Positions 59,073 through 64,000 of a stretch of DNA of 64,000 bases are shown in pieces; the first letter of the stretch is position 1, and every line of letters begins with the position of its first letter. The translations under genes and the position numbers were made by a program. Source of the stretch: Bog-1198 sp963727045 (GTDB taxonomy: Bacteria > Pseudomonadota > Gammaproteobacteria > Steroidobacterales > Steroidobacteraceae); NCBI GenBank assembly GCA_963727045.1, contig CAVSES010000002.1, forward strand, positions 1,550,001-1,614,000, read 5' to 3'. The notes beneath the pieces are model-generated. The model was not told the DNA's origin. It saw only the letters and a program-made list of their open reading frames with translations, and searched no databases.

Positions 59073-59715
59073 ATGCTGGAACTCGGCGTCAAGCTGCTCA
59101 TTGCGTATTTGATCGGCACGCTGCTCGGCAGCTTGCTTTTGGGCCGTTTGCGCGGGGTGGACATTCGCAGCATGGGCAGCGGAAATGCGGGCGCCACCAA
59201 TGCGCTGCGCACCCAGGGCAAGCTCTTTGGATTTTTGGTGCTTGCGGTCGACATGGCCAAGGGCGCATTCGTGGTCTGGTGGCTGCCGGGCGCGCTATTG
59301 CCCGGCGTCGGCATCGATCCCGGACTGCCGCGCGATTGGTTGACCCTCGCCTGCGCCTTTGCCGTGATCGTGGGTCACGTGTATCCGGTGTGGTTCGGCT
59401 TCCGCGGCGGCAAAGGAGCGGCGACCGTCGTCGGGGTGGTGGCGGCGCTGGAGCTTCGATTGCTCGCGCCCTTGCTCGTGAGCTGGTTCGTGGTGCTGCT
59501 CCTGACCGGCTACGTGGGACTCGCCACCATGCTGTCCGGTGTCGTCCTCGTGATTGCCGTCTATGTCCTCGAGCCGAAAAATGTGCCGCTGCTGAGCTTT
59601 TGCTTGGCGGCGACAGCATTTGTCATCTATACCCATCGCAGCAACATCGCGCGGATGCGCCGCGGGTCAGGAAAGTCGCGTACGACGGCTATGGCTATTT
59701 CGATCGCGAGCCTAG
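59073..59715 (+). CDS. plsY: Acyl-phosphate glycerol-3-phosphate acyltransferase PlsY, frame of 3' end uncertain
   Basis: Inner-membrane acyltransferase that makes lysophosphatidate from acyl-phosphate. About 213 residues. Conserved cytoplasmic loops are present: GSLLLGRLRGVDIRSMGSGN, AGATNALRTQGK, VGHVYPVWFGFRGGKGAATV, and helices between. After HRSNIARMRRGS the frame runs straight on into the birA sequence without a stop. Inserting one base near 59668 gives a normal PlsY tail (ESRVRRLWLFRSRA) with TAG at 59713-59715. So the apparent fusion may be a sequence error. Confidence 0.88.
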
Positions 59716-60705
59716 ACCAGCCGCTGTTGCTGATGCTGCTGGCGGATGGGCGGCTTCATTCCGGGGAATGGTTGGCGAGGGAACTCAACGTAAGCCGTGC
59801 GGCCGTACGGAAAGGGGTGGAACGCCTGCGGCGAATGGGAATCGGCGTGCAGGCATTGCCGCGGCGGGGTTACCGCTTGCCGGATCCGGTGGAATTGCTG
59901 GATGCGCGGCGCATCGGCGCCGAGCTTGATTCGCGGCGCAAAGCGCAAATTCGCAATCTCGAACTCGCGTTCGAGGTGGATTCGACCAACACCCGGCTCT
60001 TGGACAAGCCGCCGCCGCCCACGGGGTTGTGCGGACGTTTGCTTGAGCGAACTGCAGCACGCCGGTCGCGGGCGGCGGGGGCGCCGCTGGATCGCACCAT
60101 TCGGCACCGGTGTCGCGCTGTCGGCGGCATGGACCTTCGGCGATGGGGCACGTACGTTGCCTGCCTTGAGTTTGGCGGTTGGGGTGGCCGTATCGCGCGC
60201 CTTGGTGCGGGTCGGCGCGGTCGGCGTGAGGCTCAAGTGGCCGAACGATATCTGGTTCCAGCAGCGCAAAATCGGCGGCGTGCTGATCGAGTTGCGAGCA
60301 GAGGCCGGCGGTCCAGCCCACGTCGTGATCGGCGTGGGCATCAACGTGGTCCTGCCGGCTGCGGCGCGTTTCGATATCGAGACGGGAGGCAGCCGCGTCG
60401 CAGCGGTCGCTGATGCCTGTGCCGCGGCGCCGTCGCGCAATTTGGTTGCGGGAGCCATATTGGATGAACTTTTGAGTATGCTGGGCCAGTTCGAGCGCGA
60501 GGGCTTCGGCGCTTTCAGGGATGCCTGGATGGCACTCGATGCCCTTGGCGGCCGGCCGGTGCGGGTCGTGCTCGCGGATACGGTTATTTCGGGCACGGCC
60601 CGCGGCGTTGACGAAGAGGGTGCACTGTTGCTCGACACGGGGGAACGGTTGCAACGATTCATGTCCGGCGAGGCCAGTTTGCGCATTATCGAGGGTGCCA
60701 CTTGA
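59691..60705 (+). CDS. birA: Biotin-protein ligase / biotin operon repressor, one frameshift
   Basis: Attaches biotin to acetyl-CoA carboxylase BCCP through biotinyl-AMP. ATG 59691 starts MAISIASLDQPLLLMLLADG. An N-terminal winged helix follows (GEWLARELNVSRAAVRKGVE, ALPRRGYRLPDPVELLD), so it may also repress biotin genes. The catalytic domain starts FEVDSTNTRLLD, then after a frame change near 60045 continues ELQHAGRGRRGRRW (GRGRRGRxW site), VRLKWPNDIWFQQRKIGGVL and VVIGVGINV. The C-terminal SH3-like domain ends with ASLRIIEGAT. It overlaps plsY and, by TTGA, the next gene. Confidence 0.9.
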
Positions 60706-61481
60706 CGCTGTTGAAGAGCATTGTTGTGTGCCTGGTTCTGGCCAATGTGGGCTATTTCCTGTGGGCGCGCGGGATCGCCAAGCCCGCGGACGCACCGCTT
60801 GCCTCGAAGCCTGCGGCGAGCTTGAAACTGGCCTCTGAGTCTGCGGAAGCATCGCGCACGGGCGGTGCCGGGAGCGCCAGCGACGCCGGCGCCGGCAGCA
60901 CTTCCACGGCGGGCAGCGGGATCGCCGGCAGCAACGGCGGTACGGATGCCGCCCGCGGCGAAGGCGCCGAGACCGCAAGAAGCGGCCTGCTGACCAACGT
61001 GAAGCGTTGCATCACCGTCGGTCCATTCCGGGACGTCTCCGAAGCCGCGCACGCCGCCACCACTTTGCGCGGAGGCGGCTACGATCCGCGGCAGCGCGTC
61101 GCCGATGGCGAAGTTTGGGCGGGGGTTTGGGTATATTTGCCGCTTCCGGCGTCGCGGCCAGCGGGCGATCAAATGCTCGCGAAACTCAAGGCGGGCGGCT
61201 TCGAGGACGCGCTGGAAATGCCCGGTCCGAACGACACCTCGGTGATTTCGCTCGGCCTGTACAGCGAGCCGAAGCGCGCGCAGGTGCGGGTTGCCCAAGC
61301 GCAGTCGTTGGGGTTCAATCCGGGAATCGCCGACCGCAAGCGCACAGGCAACGTATACTGGATCGACATCGATTTGAAGCCGACAGATGGCTTACTGAAT
61401 CCCGCCGATTTGCAGGGGGAAACCGGACACATCGTGCGTCTCGAAGTCAAGAGCTGTCCGTCCTCAGGCGCGACGCCATGA
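60702..61481 (+). CDS. SPOR-domain-like membrane protein
   Basis: 259 residues. A membrane helix at the N-terminus (SIVVCLVLANVGYFLWARGI) is followed by a Gly/Ser/Ala-rich linker of about 60 residues, then a C-terminal domain resembling SPOR (RCITVGPFRDVSEAAHAATT, ISLGLYSEPKRAQVRVAQAQ, YWIDIDLKP). SPOR domains bind denuded septal peptidoglycan, so a division-site role is possible. TTG 60702 overlaps the birA stop. The pattern birA followed by a SPOR protein is seen in other Gammaproteobacteria, usually with coaX between; no coaX is visible here. Confidence 0.72.
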   Translation: MTLLKSIVVCLVLANVGYFLWARGIAKPADAPLASKPAASLKLASESAEASRTGGAGSASDAGAGSTSTAGSGIAGSNGGTDAARGEGAETARSGLLTNVKRCITVGPFRDVSEAAHAATTLRGGGYDPRQRVADGEVWAGVWVYLPLPASRPAGDQMLAKLKAGGFEDALEMPGPNDTSVISLGLYSEPKRAQVRVAQAQSLGFNPGIADRKRTGNVYWIDIDLKPTDGLLNPADLQGETGHIVRLEVKSCPSSGATP

Positions 61482-61837
61482 AAGCCTCCGACGCGGCATT
61501 CAGAGTCTTCAGCGCGATCGGCGCGGTGATCGGGTATGGGTGCCTCCTCGCGTTCCTATATCTCGTGGGCGCTCAGGTGTACCGATGGTTTCGCGATGGG
61601 GAATGGAGCCACGTCGGACTGGCCGATGGGCTGCGCGCGGTTCTGATCCATTGCGGCGTCAAGGATGGCGACACCGGCAGGCTCGCGGCATTCATGCACT
61701 GGCTCGACGCTCCGATCAGCTGGCTGGGTCTGCACAAGGTGTTCGAGGTGGTTCCGGCCTCGCTCGCTCTATTCGCGGTGAGCATCGCCGGAAATTGTCT
61801 GTTCATCTACTGCAAGGATCGCCTCGACCGGCGCTGA
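61478..61837 (+). CDS. Small membrane protein, not recognised
   Basis: 119 residues. Two predicted membrane helices: FSAIGAVIGYGCLLAFLYLV near the N-terminus and VVPASLALFAVSIAGNCLFI near the C-terminus. Between them lies a 50-residue loop with EWSHVGLADGLRAVLIHCG and LAAFMHWLDAPISWLGLHKV. ATG 61478 overlaps the SPOR gene stop (ATGA), so it belongs to the birA operon. No family identified. Confidence 0.68.
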   Translation: MKASDAAFRVFSAIGAVIGYGCLLAFLYLVGAQVYRWFRDGEWSHVGLADGLRAVLIHCGVKDGDTGRLAAFMHWLDAPISWLGLHKVFEVVPASLALFAVSIAGNCLFIYCKDRLDRR

Positions 61838-61844
61838 GCGCCGC

Positions 61845-61871
61845 AAAAGAGCCGGGTTGGGGGCCTGGCTC
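61845..61871 (-). terminator. Stem-loop terminator for the truncated oxidase
   Basis: GAGCCAGG and CCGGGCTC-type arms (GAGCCGGG at 61849-61856 with CCTGGCTC at 61864-61871, one G-T pair) form an 8-bp stem. On the minus strand it is followed by TTTT, the normal layout of an intrinsic terminator. It lies between two convergent genes. Confidence 0.5.
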
Positions 61872-61883
61872 AGACGGCACCCA

Positions 61884-62450
61884 CTAACGGCCGCGTTCCA
61901 CCGGCGGCGATTCCCCTTGCCAGAGGTAGGCGACGCTGCCGGCTGGCGCCTTGTACCACCCGGGATCTCGATAGTCGCCGGGCGCCAAATCGGTGCGGAT
62001 CTTCATGACGGTGAACATGCCGCCCATGTCGATCCCGCCATAGGGGCCTGAGCCCGTCATCATCGGCAGGGTGTTTTCCGGCAGCGGCATCTGCATCTCG
62101 CTCATCGACCCGCCTGAATCGCCCATGGTCATGTATTCCGGCACGAGCGAGGTGATCTGACGTGCGACGTCCGCCTGTTCGATGCCGAGGGTCGTGGGGA
62201 TCGAGTGGCTCATGGCGTTCATCGTGTGGTGGCTCTTGTGGCAGTGAAACGCCCAATCTCCGGCGGCGGCGGCCGTGAATTCGATCGCGCGCATCTGACC
62301 GACGGCAATGTCCGTGGTGACCTCAGGCCATCGGGAACCCGGCGGAGTCCACCCTCCGTCGGTACCCGCCACGACGAAATCATGCCCGTGCAGATGGATC
62401 GGGTGGTTGGTCATTGTGAGGTTGCCCACGCGGATGGATCGGTTGAGCCT
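61884..62450 (-). pseudogene. Multicopper oxidase, C-terminal part only
   Basis: The C-terminal cupredoxin domain of a copper-resistance-type multicopper oxidase is intact: RLNRSIRVGNLTMTNHPIHL with HLHGHDFVVAG (copper ligands), DIAVGQMRAIEFTAAAAGD, and the type 1 motif AFHCHKSHHTMNAMSHS (HCHxxxHxxxxM). It ends GSVAYLWQGESPPVERGR. Upstream of about 62450 similarity stops at an A-rich run, and the next gene, copC, begins 105 bp later on the other strand. The first two cupredoxin domains, including the other trinuclear ligands, are missing. So this is a 5'-truncated gene unlikely to be active, unless the assembly is broken here. Confidence 0.78.
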
Positions 62451-62555
62451 CATCCCAAAAAAACATATCACCCGGCGAGCAATAATACACGTGCAGCATG
62501 CGTCTTGAGATACGCTTGACGTTGCCGTCGTATGGAACTCGTTGGGAGATCGATC

Positions 62556-62930
62556 ATGGACAAGCATGCGTGGGCCCTAACCGTTGCCGGAGTGCTCCTG
62601 GCCGGGACAGCCTTCGGACATGCCAGATTGCTGAGATCGAGTCCGACTGATCGTGCGCATCTGCCCGTTGCGCCGAAATCGTTGACGCTCACTTTCAATG
62701 AGAACGTGCAGCTGGCTGTTCTTTCTTTGACCAGCGACGGCAAGGACATGCCGCTCAACGTCGATCGGAGCGCAACGGCCGCACGTGAAGTTACCGTCAT
62801 GCTGCCGCCGATGGCGGACGGAAGATACCAGGTGCAGTGGAGCGCGTTGTCGTCCGACGACGGACATGTTTCCAAGGGGACGTTTTCTTTCATCGTCGGG
62901 ACTGCGGCGCCCGCGGCAACCGTACGCTGA
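62556..62930 (+). CDS. copC: Periplasmic copper-binding protein CopC
   Basis: 124 residues. The signal peptide (AWALTVAGVLLAGTAFG) is cleaved just before HARLLRSSPTDRAHLPVAPK, placing the copper-binding His at the mature N-terminus. SLTLTFNENVQLAVLSLTSD and WSALSSDDGHVSKGTFSFIV complete the beta barrel; the DxH in DDGHVSKG is the usual Cu(II) site. ATG 62556 is chosen for the signal peptide. It lies just upstream of copD in an operon. Confidence 0.9.
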   Translation: MDKHAWALTVAGVLLAGTAFGHARLLRSSPTDRAHLPVAPKSLTLTFNENVQLAVLSLTSDGKDMPLNVDRSATAAREVTVMLPPMADGRYQVQWSALSSDDGHVSKGTFSFIVGTAAPAATVR

Positions 62931-62991
62931 AGCATCCGTCCGTGCGGAGACTTCCTGGGGCTCAGGCATCGTTCATGCCGACGCATGGGTC

Positions 62992-63876
62992 ATGCCGTTG
63001 AGTGTCTGGGATGGGGCGCTGATCGCCGTCAAAACGGTCATGTATGCCGCGACGCTCGGTGCGTCAGGCGCGGCTTTTTTTCGCGGCTACAGTGGTGGGC
63101 TGGCTGCCGGCGCCGAGACCTTCAGAATCCATCAGATCGTGATGGGCTTGTCGGCGCTGTCACTGCTCGCGGGTGCCGCGCAGATCATGGTGACCGCAGG
63201 TGCCATGAGCGGCCACGCGTCCGGATTGTGGGACGGATCTCTGCTGCGCATGGTCTGGCAATCCAGTGCGGGGCGCGCGACCGCCATACGTACGTTCGGC
63301 CTGGTGCTCGCGGCGGTTGGGATGACGTGGCAACGGACAACATGGTTGGCGTGCTTGGGCGCCGCGATCGCCGCAACGTCGTTTGCCTGGACGGCACATG
63401 CCCATGCTCTCGACCCCGATGGGCTGCCGATGCTGCTGCAGAGCATCCATTTGCTCGGCGTGGCCTTTTGGCTGGGCGCATTGACCCCCTTGCTCATCGT
63501 CGCGCGAAGCGGCGACCTGCCGCGGATTGCCGCTACCGCGTCCCGCTTCGGCGCCGTCGCGGTGTGGCTGGTGGGTGGACTGATGGGAGCGGGGTTGCTG
63601 CTCCTGTGGATGCTGCTCGGGGACCCGTCGGCGCTGTGGACCAGCAAGTACGGCCGCTGCGTAATGCTCAAGTTGATCTTGGTCGCATGTCTGTTATGCG
63701 CAGCAGCGTTCAACAAGCTGCGTGCGACGCCGCGGATGTTGGCCGGCGATCATCGGGCCGTAGAAACCCTGCGTGCCTCGATCCGCCTGGAATTGCTGTT
63801 GGGCGGCCTGGTCTTGGCGGTTACCGCGACGCTGACCACGGTGGCCGGACCTCCGTCGCTTGACCAGGCCCCCTAG
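62992..63876 (+). CDS. copD: Copper resistance membrane protein CopD
   Basis: 294 residues, about eight membrane helices. Segments: VWDGALIAVKTVMYAATLGA, IHQIVMGLSALSLLAGAAQI, AWTAHAHALDPDGLPMLLQS, IHLLGVAFWLGALTPLLIVA, and RFGAVAVWLVGGLMGAGLLL. Conserved histidines in TAHAHA and QSIHLLGVAFWLGAL are typical CopD copper-site residues. It works with CopC to move copper across the inner membrane. ATG 62992 lies 61 bp after copC; the frame is open further upstream across the gap. Confidence 0.88.
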   Translation: MPLSVWDGALIAVKTVMYAATLGASGAAFFRGYSGGLAAGAETFRIHQIVMGLSALSLLAGAAQIMVTAGAMSGHASGLWDGSLLRMVWQSSAGRATAIRTFGLVLAAVGMTWQRTTWLACLGAAIAATSFAWTAHAHALDPDGLPMLLQSIHLLGVAFWLGALTPLLIVARSGDLPRIAATASRFGAVAVWLVGGLMGAGLLLLWMLLGDPSALWTSKYGRCVMLKLILVACLLCAAAFNKLRATPRMLAGDHRAVETLRASIRLELLLGGLVLAVTATLTTVAGPPSLDQAP

Positions 63877-63957
63877 GCTCTTCGACGGTGGCCGCCGGTT
63901 CGGGGCGCCTTGAGACTACAATTGTCGCCTGATCCGGCCAACCAGATGAGGTATGCG

Positions 63958-64000
63958 ATGAGAACTCTGCAAATAGTGGGCGCCATCCTGGTTGCCGCGG
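63958..64000 (+). CDS. Start of a further gene, cut by window end
   Basis: ATG 63958 begins MRTLQIVGAILVAA, which looks like a signal peptide or membrane helix. ATGs a few codons upstream are alternatives. Nothing more can be said from 14 codons. It is co-directional with copCD, 81 bp downstream. Confidence 0.4.
   Translation, partial: MRTLQIVGAILVAA

Noticed and set aside
59712..61298. 528-residue minus-strand frame across birA and the SPOR gene
   Set aside because: Low-complexity Ala/Pro/Arg composition; the plus strand holds recognised genes throughout.

Overview
The window is GC-rich proteobacterial chromosome. The 16S gene, the Ile/Ala tRNA pair in the 16S-23S spacer, and gene content such as erpA, rppH, hemJ, fused tyrA and opgGH fit a Gammaproteobacterium. 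A hopanoid pathway and an inward-rectifier K+ channel suggest a free-living soil or water lineage, perhaps near Steroidobacterales/Nevskiales. That placement is inference from gene content only. No phage, transposase, integrase or CRISPR array is visible.

Layout. 1-16.6 kb holds a lipoprotein with Ig-like and beta-propeller sequence, rsmE, ampD, a BarA-type hybrid kinase, a REC-GGDEF-EAL regulator, a cobalamin adenosyltransferase, an IMPase-family phosphatase, an ABC ATPase, a HELLH metalloprotease, a CPXCG protein, a three-gene 2-oxoacid oxidoreductase operon and pdxH. Most genes here are split by single-base frameshifts, probably sequence errors. 16.9-29.2 kb is clean: tyrA, a diguanylate cyclase, a Kir channel, a FecCD/BtuC permease, rppH, hemJ, a coiled-coil membrane protein, a bactofilin, erpA, a ppx/ppk convergent pair and an M23 peptidase. 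29.3-34.9 kb is a complete rRNA operon with two tandem promoters, processing stems and a strong terminator. 34.9-40.0 kb holds tyrS, a coupled monooxygenase-SDR-hydrolase operon and a cupin.

40.0-50.0 kb is an isoprenoid-to-hopanoid district: dxs, then squalene synthase-shc-hpnG-hpnA with overlapping start and stop codons, then idi-hpnH-ispA. Together these cover MEP entry, IPP/DMAPP balance, FPP, squalene, hopene and adenosylhopane/ribosylhopane steps. A membrane diguanylate cyclase overlaps the end of ispA. 51.8-58.0 kb holds an unknown gene and an opgG-opgH-opgD operon for periplasmic glucans. 58-64 kb holds a CtlX-type hydrolase, plsY, birA, a SPOR-like protein, a small membrane protein, a 5'-truncated multicopper oxidase, copC, copD and the start of one more gene.

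Nothing here is a clearly new system. The parts most worth checking are the NAD(P)-linked 2-oxoacid oxidoreductase operon, the monooxygenase-SDR-hydrolase operon, the one-gene squalene route in the hopanoid locus with a possible flavoprotein remnant inside it, the orphan protein at 51.9 kb, and the truncated copper oxidase.
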